NCBI GenBank assembly: GCA_024404675.1
Contig: JAKSPO010000005.1
Location: 50,253-114,252, forward strand
Length of the DNA stretch: 64,000 nucleotides
Origin: Lachnospiraceae bacterium
GTDB taxonomy: Bacteria; Bacillota; Clostridia; Lachnospirales; Lachnospiraceae
Reading direction: 5' to 3'
Both the position numbers and the translations under genes were made by a program. Positions within the stretch are counted from its first letter, which is position 1. Every line of letters begins with the position of its first letter. Shown piece after piece: positions 9,326-18,254 of the stretch. The notes below the pieces were generated by a model that saw only the letters and a program-made list of their open reading frames with translations, did not search any database and had not been told where the DNA came from.

Positions 9326-9354
9326 TTGCATTCCCTCGCAAAATATGGTACATT
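9326..9354 (+). promoter_or_regulatory. Putative promoter of parE
   Basis: TTGCAT and TACATT with 17-base spacing, about 57 bases before the parE ATG. The -35 matches consensus poorly, so this is tentative. The rest of the 347-base lysA-parE gap shows no gene. Confidence 0.5.
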
Positions 9355-9411
9355 AACTTATATGTGGCACTATCGCTTGTGTCCCTCAATATTCCAAGGA
9401 AGGTTTTACTT

Positions 9412-11355
9412 ATGGCAGAATACGATGGCAGTCAGATTGTCGTTCTTGAAGGCCTTGAGGCGGTCAGAAAGCGTCCGGGTATGTATATCGGTTCCACCGG
9501 TACCCGCGGACTTCATCACCTCATCTGGGAGATTCTTGATAACGGCATTGACGAGCATTTGGCAGGCTACTGCAACGAAATAAGCATTATTTTACAAAAG
9601 GACGGCGGTCTGACGGTTTCCGACAACGGTCGAGGTGTCCCTGTAGACATCCATCCCCAGAAGAAGATTCCGACAGCCCGTGTCGTATATACGATTCTCC
9701 ACGCCGGCGGTAAGTTCGGTCGCGGTGCCTACAAGGTATCCGGCGGTCTGCACGGCGTAGGTGCATCCGTTGTCAATGCACTCTCCTCGAGGATGATTGT
9801 CGAGATCAAACGAAACGGCTGCATTTATACCGACACCTACGAAAACGGCGGACATCCTACGACGAAGCTTGTGGACGGCATGCTTCCGGTCATCGGCTCC
9901 TGCAAGAAGAGCGATACCGGCACGAAGGTCACCTTCTACCCCGACGCTTCCATCTTCGAAACGATCAAGTTCGTACCGGAGACCATCTGCAAGCGTCTTA
10001 AGGAGATTGCCTACCTGAACAAAGGTCTGACCATTCATTTTATCGACGAAAAGGCCGGTGAGACGAAGACCTATTACGAGGAGCAGGGAATCAAGAGCTT
10101 TATCTCCTACATCAATCGGGATGTCTCACCGCTTCACCCCGAACCGATTTACATCGAGGGAAGCAAGGGCGATATCGAGATTGAAGCTGCTTTTCAGTAC
10201 ATTTCCGAATATACCGAGCAGATCAATGCCTACTGTAACCGCATCAACGTTGTCGACGGCGGAACGCTTGTTACCGGTATGAAGACCGCGCTGACCCGTG
10301 TTCTCAACTCCTATGCAAGAGAGCTCGGCATCCTTAAGGATAAGGACGAGAATTTCGACGGTAAGGATGTCCGAAACGGTCTCGTTGCCATCATTTCCAT
10401 CAAGCACCCCGATCCGCAGTTCGAGGGACAGACCAAGACAAAGCTCGGCAATACGGATGCAAAGGTTGCCGTGGACGAAGTTTTCGCCGCAGAGATTACC
10501 CGGTATTTTGATAAAAATGTCGAAGTGCTTCGTACCATTTTAGACAACATCGTTCGCTCCTGCCGCGCAAGACAGGCAAGCGATAAGGCACGTTCCGCTG
10601 TATTAAAGCAGCTGAACGATGTCGATACCAAGAGCAAGCTTTCCGCCTGCACCTCAAGAAAGGCCTCCGAGTGTGAGATTTATATCGTAGAGGGTGATTC
10701 CGCAGGCGGTACCGTGAAGACGGCGCGTAACCGTAGAACCCAGGCGGTTCTTCCTCTCAGAGGTAAGATCATCAACGTCGAGAAGGCTTCCCTTGAGAAG
10801 GTATTACAGAACAACGAGATTCGCTCCATGATCGCCGCATTTGGCTGTGGCATCAGCGATGAATTTGACATTAATAAGCTTCGTTACGATAAGATTATCA
10901 TTCTGACCGATGCCGATGTCGACGGCGCACATATCAGTACGCTTTTGCTGACCTTCTTCTATCGCTTCATGCCCGAGCTCATCGCCCAGGGCAAGGTATA
11001 CCGCGGACTTCCGCCGCTTTATAAGATTGAATATGAGGTACCCGAGAAGCGCTCCTCGAAAAAGCACAGCGTATACCTGATTGATGATTTCGCGCTTTTA
11101 AAAAAGCGTCAGGAGATCGAAGCTGCCGGCGGCCGTATTCTTACATTACAGCGTTACAAAGGTCTCGGTGAGATGGATGCGAACCAGCTTTGGGAGACCA
11201 CACTCGATCCCGAGAACCGTGTGCTTGCACAGATTTCAATCGGCGATACCGTTGAGGCGGATGAGGTCACCAGTCTTCTGATGGGTACCAACGTTCCGAT
11301 GAGAAGACAGTTCATCATCGATGAGGCCAAGAACGCCAAGCTTGATATCAACTGA
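9412..11355 (+). CDS. parE: Topoisomerase IV subunit B (ParE/GyrB family)
   Basis: ATPase subunit of a type IIA topoisomerase, 647 aa. GHKL ATP-binding motifs are present: EILDNGIDEH near residue 45, DNGRGVPVDIH near 75 and GGLHGVGASVVNALS near 115. The TOPRIM domain carries EGDSAGG near 425 and DADVDGAHIS near 500, and the ending QRYKGLGEMDANQLWETT is typical. The ATG at 9412 after AAGGAAGG is chosen over an upstream in-frame ATG at 9316, because the upstream residues are hydrophobic and unlike the family and the promoter lies inside them. It pairs with the subunit A gene 78 bases downstream. ParE rather than GyrB is inferred from the partner's lack of a GyrA box. Confidence 0.9.
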   Translation: MAEYDGSQIVVLEGLEAVRKRPGMYIGSTGTRGLHHLIWEILDNGIDEHLAGYCNEISIILQKDGGLTVSDNGRGVPVDIHPQKKIPTARVVYTILHAGGKFGRGAYKVSGGLHGVGASVVNALSSRMIVEIKRNGCIYTDTYENGGHPTTKLVDGMLPVIGSCKKSDTGTKVTFYPDASIFETIKFVPETICKRLKEIAYLNKGLTIHFIDEKAGETKTYYEEQGIKSFISYINRDVSPLHPEPIYIEGSKGDIEIEAAFQYISEYTEQINAYCNRINVVDGGTLVTGMKTALTRVLNSYARELGILKDKDENFDGKDVRNGLVAIISIKHPDPQFEGQTKTKLGNTDAKVAVDEVFAAEITRYFDKNVEVLRTILDNIVRSCRARQASDKARSAVLKQLNDVDTKSKLSACTSRKASECEIYIVEGDSAGGTVKTARNRRTQAVLPLRGKIINVEKASLEKVLQNNEIRSMIAAFGCGISDEFDINKLRYDKIIILTDADVDGAHISTLLLTFFYRFMPELIAQGKVYRGLPPLYKIEYEVPEKRSSKKHSVYLIDDFALLKKRQEIEAAGGRILTLQRYKGLGEMDANQLWETTLDPENRVLAQISIGDTVEADEVTSLLMGTNVPMRRQFIIDEAKNAKLDIN

Positions 11356-11433
11356 TTTGTTCCGAAACGGGGCATTTTCCGAATATACCATAACGCAGTC
11401 TGAGGGCTGCATACTTTACGGAGGACCACTATT

Positions 11434-13680
11434 TTGAGTATCGAAACAGACTCCTTAATTTCCATGGATTTCGCCGAGGAGATGAAAAACTCCTTCCGCG
11501 ACTACGCGATGAGCGTTATCATCGCGCGTGCGATTCCCGATGTACGGGACGGTCTGAAGCCGGTTCAGAGACGTATCCTTTATGCGATGCGTGAGCTAGG
11601 CCTTGACCCGAAGAAGCCGCACCGTAAGAGCGCACGTATCGTCGGCGATACAATGGGTAAATACCACCCGCACGGAGACTCTTCCATCTACGAAGCACTC
11701 GTTCATATGAGCAAGGACTACTCTCTTGCCATCCCGCTTGTTGACGGTCACGGAAACTTCGGTTCCATCGACGGCGACGGCGCTGCTGCCATGCGATACA
11801 CCGAGGCACGTCTTTCGGACGGTGCGATGACGATGCTTGAGCATCTTGATCAGGGGCTTGTGGAATTCGTTCCCAACTTTGATGACAGCGAAAAGGAGCC
11901 GGTCGTTCTTCCTGCGATGCTTCCGAATCTGCTTATCAACGGCACCACAGGTATTGCGGTCGGTATGTCGACCAATATCCCGCCGCACAACCCGGTTGAG
12001 GTGATTGACGGTGCGATTGCCGTTATGCACGATCCGACGATTTCTACCGAGGAGCTGATGCAGTTAATTCCCGGTCCGGACTTCCCGACCGGTGGAACGA
12101 TTGTCAACGGCGACGAGCTTCTGTCCTTATACGAAACCGGTGAAGGTAAGCTGCAGATTCGCGCCACGGCAACCATAGAGCCCGGCGAGTACGGCAAGAA
12201 GAATATTATCATTACAGAGATTCCTTATACCCTAGTCGGCAACAAGACCCGCCTTGTGGAGACGCTCGTGGATGCGATGCGCGAGAAGGTTTTCGAGGAG
12301 ATTGCGGATGTACGTGACGAGTCCTCGAAGGAGGGCATCCGTATCGTAATCGAGGTCAAGAAGGACCGCGATGCCGAGAACCTTTTGAACGGTCTTTATA
12401 AGAAGACACCGATGCAGGACACCTACGGTGCGAATTTCCTCGCCGTTAAGGATAACCAGCCCTACACCTTCACACTTCGTGGAATGCTTCAGGAATTTAT
12501 CGATTTCCAGGAGATTCTTTACACGAAGGAGTACCAGTACCTTTTAGATAAGGCAACCAGAAGACTTGAAATTGTCAGCGGTCTCATTCGGGCCGTTGAT
12601 GTCATCGACTATATCATCGAGGTTGTCCGCGGCTCCGAGAATCTGAAGCAGGCCAAGGATTGCCTGATGAAGGGTATCATCACGGACATTCGTTTTAAGA
12701 CCGAAGAGGCAAAGCGCGCCGCTTCCAAGTTTGATTTCACGGAGCGTCAGGCCGATGCCATCCTTGCCATGCAGCTACAGAAGCTGGTTGGTCTTGAGCT
12801 ATTAAAGCTTCAGCAGGAGGATGACGAGTTACAGAAGAATATCAAGCGTTTCACAAAGATTCTTTCCAAGCGAAGCGAGCTTTATAAGGTAATTGAGGAA
12901 CAGCTTCTCGAGTTCCGTCTCCGTTTCGCCCGTGATCGAAAGACTAAGATTACCACAGCAGTTTCCAAGGCATATGTTGTCGAGGAACGCATCGATGACC
13001 TCTATCTTCTGATTGACCGCTTCGGCTACACAAAGGCAGTCGATGCCGCAACCTATCAGAAGGCAGCTCCCGAAACCTTGCAGGAGTTCACACACATCTG
13101 TCCGATTCGCTCGAACGACCGCCTCTGCATTTTCACTGCGGAGGGTAATATGCATCAGCTTAAGGTTTCCGCGATTCCCAGAACACGAATCAAGGATAAG
13201 GGTACCCTCTTCCAGACGATGACGAAGATTGGCGAGGAGAAGCCGATTCTGTTTATTGCCTTCGAAGAGATGTTCAACTCCTCTCTCCTTTTCGTTACAA
13301 AAAATGGCTTAATTAAGCAGGTTTCCGGCGTAGAATTTGACACCAACCGAACCACCGTTAATACAACCAAGCTCGACGAGGACGACCTGATTGTCGGCCT
13401 TACCGCCCTTTCCGCAAAGGATGTGATGTCCGGACACCAGAAGGTCATCATTCTCACTGAGAAGAAATACTCTCTCGGCTTCCCGCTTGAAGAGGTTCCG
13501 GAATTGAAGAAGACCTCTAAGGGTGTGAAGGCAATCCTTCTTGAGAAGAAGGATACCGTCATCTACGGAACCTCACTCGATCAGAATGTTGACGAATTCA
13601 CCTTCGACGGCAAAACCTATCATGCGAAGAAGATTCGCAATCGCAAGCGTGCCGCCAAAGGCCAGAAAGCGACGCTGTAG
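11434..13680 (+). CDS. parC: Topoisomerase IV subunit A (ParC/GyrA family)
   Basis: DNA cleavage and rejoining subunit, 748 aa. The winged-helix active site shows [16 protein letters not shown] near residue 30 and the catalytic tyrosine in [11 protein letters not shown] near 118. The quinolone-resistance region reads [11 protein letters not shown], with the Ser and Glu of susceptible ParC proteins intact. The coiled gate (about 365-490) is followed by a short beta-pinwheel-like C-terminus. No QRRGGKG GyrA box is visible, and the length is below that of GyrA, so decatenation (ParC) is more likely than supercoiling. The start is TTG, after CGGAGGACC at good spacing. It is translated with parE as a two-gene operon. 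Confidence 0.9.
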   Translation: MSIETDSLISMDFAEEMKNSFRDYAMSVIIARAIPDVRDGLKPVQRRILYAMRELGLDPKKPHRKSARIVGDTMGKYHPHGDSSIYEALVHMSKDYSLAIPLVDGHGNFGSIDGDGAAAMRYTEARLSDGAMTMLEHLDQGLVEFVPNFDDSEKEPVVLPAMLPNLLINGTTGIAVGMSTNIPPHNPVEVIDGAIAVMHDPTISTEELMQLIPGPDFPTGGTIVNGDELLSLYETGEGKLQIRATATIEPGEYGKKNIIITEIPYTLVGNKTRLVETLVDAMREKVFEEIADVRDESSKEGIRIVIEVKKDRDAENLLNGLYKKTPMQDTYGANFLAVKDNQPYTFTLRGMLQEFIDFQEILYTKEYQYLLDKATRRLEIVSGLIRAVDVIDYIIEVVRGSENLKQAKDCLMKGIITDIRFKTEEAKRAASKFDFTERQADAILAMQLQKLVGLELLKLQQEDDELQKNIKRFTKILSKRSELYKVIEEQLLEFRLRFARDRKTKITTAVSKAYVVEERIDDLYLLIDRFGYTKAVDAATYQKAAPETLQEFTHICPIRSNDRLCIFTAEGNMHQLKVSAIPRTRIKDKGTLFQTMTKIGEEKPILFIAFEEMFNSSLLFVTKNGLIKQVSGVEFDTNRTTVNTTKLDEDDLIVGLTALSAKDVMSGHQKVIILTEKKYSLGFPLEEVPELKKTSKGVKAILLEKKDTVIYGTSLDQNVDEFTFDGKTYHAKKIRNRKRAAKGQKATL

Positions 13681-13692
13681 TTACTGCACTTC

Positions 13693-13730
13693 AAAAAAAC
13701 CGCTCCCCATTTACGGAGAGCGGTTTTATT
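13693..13730. terminator. Bidirectional terminator between parC and the LRR gene
   Basis: Stem AAAACCGCTC/GAGCGGTTTT around a short loop, with A-run and T-run flanks, placed between converging genes. Confidence 0.85.
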
Positions 13731-13765
13731 ATGCTTTCTATTACTTTCTCAGTTTGTTTGCAGGT

Positions 13766-16534
13766 TTAGTGCGTATTCAGATAATTCTGTCCTGCTGCCC
13801 AGTATGCATACAGGGCGCGCATCAGATCGCCGAGCTGGCTATCCGGCTGGGTCGCCATAACCTCATGCACAAAGGAAAGCGGGCTGTAGGTTACCACTAC
13901 AGAGAATCCTTCATTGTCAATCTTGTTCCCCCACTGGGTGATGGAAAGCTCCTGGGTCTCATAGTAATATTTGCCGTTACTTGCAGGGTTCAGGCGCATC
14001 TCCTGAATGTAGGCATTTTTCTTACTCGTGCTAAGCGTAGGATCAAAGTCAAAGTAGTAACGAACCTTGATACGGTCCTCAAGAATCAGCGAGCAACCAG
14101 CGAAGGTAACCTCACCGGACACATAGCTTCGAATCGTCGGTGCATAGCCGGCAACATCACCGATCGTCTTCACCTTGCTAGGAAGTGCCTGGCTGAAGGA
14201 AGCGTTCGCAAGCGTGCCGCTCTTTCCGAAGTATTTCTGCGCATAAGCGCCGTAATTAAGCATCGCTTTTACAAGTGCCTTCGTGGTATCATCCTCCTTA
14301 CTGCCAAGGATCGTTTCGCCGTATTCCTTAACACTGAAGGTAACTGCCTCAGATACTGGATTGTTGCTTCCGTCGTAGATGCGAACGGTAATTACATCCG
14401 TCATATCCTTGGCTGCAATGCTGCCCTGATAGATATAACAAAGCTTATCCTCAACCGTCGTACGCCCGTCTGCCTCACTGGTCAGAACCTTGACCGTCTT
14501 GTTACCTGGATAAGTGAACAGGAGGTAGGAAGAAAGGTCAGTCTTGACAGCCTCATTCAGATAAGCATAAATATTTACGCGAATATTTCCGTTCAGATCA
14601 AGGCTCATGCCGACAACCTTGCTCGGTTCAACCACACCATCGGTGTATCCGCAGTAGGTACATACGCCGCCGACCAAATTATGGTCTCCAAGCTGCGCAA
14701 CGGCACGACAGGCATTGCAAATAGGACATACATCTAACATATTGTTATTAAAGAAATGCTCACCGGAGCTAATAAAATATCCACAATTATGGCAGCTCGT
14801 ACAGACAGTACCCGTCTCGTCGTAATAGTGAAAGCCAACCGCATCACCTTGTATTCCACATGCCTTCACAAAATCATTAAATGTAGCTTGATCCTTCATG
14901 CAGATGCCCTTTAATTCTATGCAATAGCTGAACACATCGCTTACAGGGAACTTATAGCTGATGGTGGTTCCGCTATTGGTGAAGGAAAGCGTCTGGTTTG
15001 CAAGCATCGACGCTGAAGGCGTGAAATGAATCAGATTGACTGTCTCAAGCTTTACACAGCCAAGGAACATACTGTTCATAGAAAAGCCCTTCGAACTCGT
15101 ATTAGCGAATCCGCTCAAATCAACAACGGTAAGATTCTCACATCCGGCGAACATCTCACTTGCGTCACGAAGTCGGTTACATACGAAGTTGCTGCAGTCA
15201 ATCGTAGTAAGCCCCTTACAGTCACCGAACATGCTCCACATGCTGAGGGCCATACTCGTATTGAAGGAACGCACATCAATCGTGGTAAGTGCAAGGCACT
15301 CATTAAACATGAAACCGAACTGCTCACCCTTTGCAGTATTGAAATTTCTGACATCAATCTTCGGCAGATTCATGCAGGCATTGAACATGCTGCTGAAATC
15401 CCTTACAAGTGCCGTGTTAAAAGAGCTTACATTGATGGAAGTTGCCATACGACAGTCCTGGAACATGCTTGCCATCGTTGTGACCATAGAAGTATCAAAG
15501 CTTGAGCAATCAATTTTTTCAAGCAGATAGCACTGCATAAACATACGAGACAGATCGGTTGCATTGCCGGTTCGAAACGGGGAGAGGTTGATAGAGCGAA
15601 GTGACTCACACTGCTCAAACATACTTTTGAAAATAGTCACGTTTCGGGTGTCAATTGCAGAAGTATTGACGGAGATCAGCTTCGTACAGCCCTGGAAGAA
15701 GCTAGTCACATCAGTTGCGTGACTGATATCAAAATCGCTAAAGCTGAAGCTTTCAATCATTGTTCCGGATACAAAACCGCTGGCCTTCAAAAGGCTTTCG
15801 GTCGAAAGACCGGCATAAGGAATATTGGTCATTCCCGTGCATCCGCGGAACATATAAGACATATCCGTTACCTTTGATGTATCAAGGCCGGTCAGGTCAA
15901 GCGTCTTAAGTGCCCCACACTCCTCAAACATATAGCTTGTGTTGGTTACTGCCGTCCACTCTGCCCAGTCTGCCTGAATCGAGGTAAGCTTTTCACAATA
16001 ACGAACCAGTGATGAAGCATCCGTCAGCGAAGAAAACTTAAGTCCACGAAGGTCAAGCTTCTGCAGTGCAGACGGACAAAAAGTTGCTGCACCGTCGAAC
16101 ATACTCATCACCGAGGTAACGCCGGTCACATCCAGCCCGCGAAGATCGATTTCCGTAACTCTGCCGAACACATCCGAGTTCTTCAGGACATAATAGATAT
16201 ATGACGAGAACAAGCCATAGCAATTCCCCTCCAAAGCAATGGTGTCTCCGGCAGTCTTCGGCGCCATATAAAAGGTACCGTTACTGATATATGAAACTGC
16301 GGAGCCGTCCGCATTCAAAGGTATCGTCGCAGCATTTGCCGGGCAGTTACCGCTAACAGCAATCTTCGTAAAGCCACTGCCGGTGATCAATGCACTACTC
16401 AGCATATCCTGATTGATCACGCAACGCTTCGCTGCTGCCGCATGGCCGAAACCTCCGCCAAGAAGCACCAGACCGCATATCAAAAACGCACTAAGGAGCA
16501 ACGCCCCTCTCTTCCTACTTTTCCCAATCATCAT
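13766..16534 (-). CDS. Secreted DUF285/BspA-type leucine-rich-repeat surface protein
   Basis: A 922-aa exported protein. The signal peptide has a basic start (GKSRKRG) and a hydrophobic core ending near AAAA at about residue 35. Residues about 110-540 carry roughly thirteen repeats of about 23 residues with the pattern MF-x-x-C-x-x-L-x-x-I-D-x-S-x-F-x-T, the DUF285 form of leucine-rich repeat seen in BspA-like adhesins. Three cysteine pairs follow (CTSCHNC, CPICNAC, CTYCG), resembling small zinc or disulfide modules. The last 270 residues form a separate domain containing MLNYGAYAQKYFG. No LPxTG, SLH or other known anchor is visible. The start is the second of three closely spaced ATGs, six bases after AAAGG. 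The gene is probably co-transcribed with the upstream radical SAM gene. Confidence 0.85.
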   Translation of the reverse strand: MMIGKSRKRGALLLSAFLICGLVLLGGGFGHAAAAKRCVINQDMLSSALITGSGFTKIAVSGNCPANAATIPLNADGSAVSYISNGTFYMAPKTAGDTIALEGNCYGLFSSYIYYVLKNSDVFGRVTEIDLRGLDVTGVTSVMSMFDGAATFCPSALQKLDLRGLKFSSLTDASSLVRYCEKLTSIQADWAEWTAVTNTSYMFEECGALKTLDLTGLDTSKVTDMSYMFRGCTGMTNIPYAGLSTESLLKASGFVSGTMIESFSFSDFDISHATDVTSFFQGCTKLISVNTSAIDTRNVTIFKSMFEQCESLRSINLSPFRTGNATDLSRMFMQCYLLEKIDCSSFDTSMVTTMASMFQDCRMATSINVSSFNTALVRDFSSMFNACMNLPKIDVRNFNTAKGEQFGFMFNECLALTTIDVRSFNTSMALSMWSMFGDCKGLTTIDCSNFVCNRLRDASEMFAGCENLTVVDLSGFANTSSKGFSMNSMFLGCVKLETVNLIHFTPSASMLANQTLSFTNSGTTISYKFPVSDVFSYCIELKGICMKDQATFNDFVKACGIQGDAVGFHYYDETGTVCTSCHNCGYFISSGEHFFNNNMLDVCPICNACRAVAQLGDHNLVGGVCTYCGYTDGVVEPSKVVGMSLDLNGNIRVNIYAYLNEAVKTDLSSYLLFTYPGNKTVKVLTSEADGRTTVEDKLCYIYQGSIAAKDMTDVITVRIYDGSNNPVSEAVTFSVKEYGETILGSKEDDTTKALVKAMLNYGAYAQKYFGKSGTLANASFSQALPSKVKTIGDVAGYAPTIRSYVSGEVTFAGCSLILEDRIKVRYYFDFDPTLSTSKKNAYIQEMRLNPASNGKYYYETQELSITQWGNKIDNEGFSVVVTYSPLSFVHEVMATQPDSQLGDLMRALYAYWAAGQNYLNTH

Positions 16535-16572
16535 GCTCATCCTTTCTCACAAACCCATAATTATAGCCAACA

Positions 16573-18243
16573 TTATTTCTTCCAAAAGACCGCTGCGTTG
16601 TTCGTAAGCGCATCTTTAGAATCATAATCAAAGCAAAGAACCCTCGGCAAGCCCTTCGTCGGTTCATCCTCCAGTATCCGATAGACAAAAACATCCTCGT
16701 GCATATTCCGTCCGTCTCGTACAGAAAGCATCTCACGGTATTCCCCTAACGGATGCGCGAAATCAGGCCTGCGCTTTGCGTTCTCTCTGAGATACAAATC
16801 AAGCGTCAGAAGCTCGTTAAGAAGCGCCTCCCCAAGGAGTTCCTCCTGTAATGCATACGCGCGAAGAATTTCATACTTTCTTAAACGGGACGGCTGACTG
16901 ACGGAATATCCGTTCTCTCTGCAGTACCGCGAAAGCCCTTCGAAAAATGCATACGGCGAACGCCCCTTTAAAAGCTGCCTCAGGGTATATCTGTATTGAT
17001 TACTATTATAATATATTTCGGTCATTTCTTCCACACCTTTTAGCTCTAATACATCGTTATAAGTAAGCCAATTTGTGTAGAGCACCTCATAGGGTGGTGT
17101 ATTTTGACTGACAATGCCATATTTTTTTGCATCATTTTCAATCGGGGAGCCATGAAGGACCTTCAAAAAGCCAAGCTGAAGCATCTCCGCGCCGAGTGCG
17201 AACACTTCGTCATAGCTTCGACGGAAGCTGACAATATCCTCGAACGGAAGTCCCGCGATCAGATCCACATGCACATGAATGTTACCGGCCTCTGTAAGGC
17301 GGCGCACATTCCTTGAAACCTTCTCAATATCCGTCACACGATTAACGGCGCGAAGCGTTTCCGTATTGGTGGACTGAATGCCGATCTCCAGCTGTACAAG
17401 CCCCGGCCGCAAGCTTTCTAATAGCGTAAGCTCCTCCTCGGTCAGAAGGTCTGCTGCAATTTCAAAATGAAAGTTGGTCGCCCCATTGTCGTGCTCAGCG
17501 ATGTATTGCCAGACTGCCAGAGCGTGCTGATGATTACAGTTGAAGGTGCGGTCGATGAATTTCACCTGCGGAACCCGGCACGAAAGAAGATGCGCTAGCT
17601 CCTCCTTCACCTGCGCTATCGGCTTATGACGCACCTCCCGGTCGATTGACGAAAGACAGTAGCTGCAACGAAACGGGCATCCACGCTGCGACTCATAATA
17701 GATGATGCGATTCGTAAAATCCTCCGTCTGCTCATATATAAACGGCAGCTTCTCCGCCGGAAGCGACGCACGTTCCCCGGTCGAAAACGGCCGGTCACTG
17801 CCGATAAGCTCTCCCGGAAGGCATAGCCCCGGAATGTCCTGCAATGCCCCTTTTTTCTCAAAATAAAACGCACAAAGGTCGGCGAAGGTCTCTTCACCCT
17901 CGCCGACCATAATTCCGGTCAGTTGACTATACTCAGTAATCAGCTCCTCTGCACGGAACGAAACCTCCGGACCGCCAAGCCACAGCTTCGTGTCCGGACA
18001 TAGCTTCGGCAGCTCCGAAAGAAGCTTTCTCACCATATCCATATTCCAGATGTAGCAGGAAAATGCGACCACCTCCGGCTTCCGACGATAGATATCCGCA
18101 AGAATCTCTCCCGCCGTACCGTTGATTGTATATTCCGCAATATCAACCGAATCCTTCCAACGCTCCGCATAGGAACGAAGGCTGTATACAGCCGGATTGG
18201 AATGAATGTATTTCGCATTGATTGCTACAAGTAGAATTCTCAT
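16573..18243 (-). CDS. B12-binding domain radical SAM protein (DUF4080 type)
   Basis: A 556-aa cytoplasmic radical SAM enzyme. Residues 1-135 look like a cobalamin-binding Rossmann domain (RILLVAINAKYIHSNPA, then KLWLGGPEVSF), although the DxHxxG base-off histidine motif is missing, as is usual for this subgroup. The [4Fe-4S] triad is CPFRCSYC near residue 190, followed by a TIM-barrel segment (EIGIQSTN, DLIAGLPFED). The C-terminal 200 residues match the DUF4080 tail. The reaction is unknown; relatives are loosely annotated as methyltransferases. It begins 11 bases after the clpB stop and precedes the LRR gene by about 38 bases, so it probably lies in a clpB-led operon. Confidence 0.85.
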   Translation of the reverse strand: MRILLVAINAKYIHSNPAVYSLRSYAERWKDSVDIAEYTINGTAGEILADIYRRKPEVVAFSCYIWNMDMVRKLLSELPKLCPDTKLWLGGPEVSFRAEELITEYSQLTGIMVGEGEETFADLCAFYFEKKGALQDIPGLCLPGELIGSDRPFSTGERASLPAEKLPFIYEQTEDFTNRIIYYESQRGCPFRCSYCLSSIDREVRHKPIAQVKEELAHLLSCRVPQVKFIDRTFNCNHQHALAVWQYIAEHDNGATNFHFEIAADLLTEEELTLLESLRPGLVQLEIGIQSTNTETLRAVNRVTDIEKVSRNVRRLTEAGNIHVHVDLIAGLPFEDIVSFRRSYDEVFALGAEMLQLGFLKVLHGSPIENDAKKYGIVSQNTPPYEVLYTNWLTYNDVLELKGVEEMTEIYYNSNQYRYTLRQLLKGRSPYAFFEGLSRYCRENGYSVSQPSRLRKYEILRAYALQEELLGEALLNELLTLDLYLRENAKRRPDFAHPLGEYREMLSVRDGRNMHEDVFVYRILEDEPTKGLPRVLCFDYDSKDALTNNAAVFWKK

Positions 18244-18254
18244 GTCAACCTCTT

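Noticed and set aside
8507..9583. A 358-codon plus-strand frame crossing the lysA-parE gap
   Set aside because: Runs antisense to lysA and into parE in another frame; it crosses both promoters and has no ribosome site.
13541..14737. A 398-codon plus-strand frame
   Set aside because: It overlaps the end of parC and runs antisense through the LRR gene across a terminator; no ribosome site.
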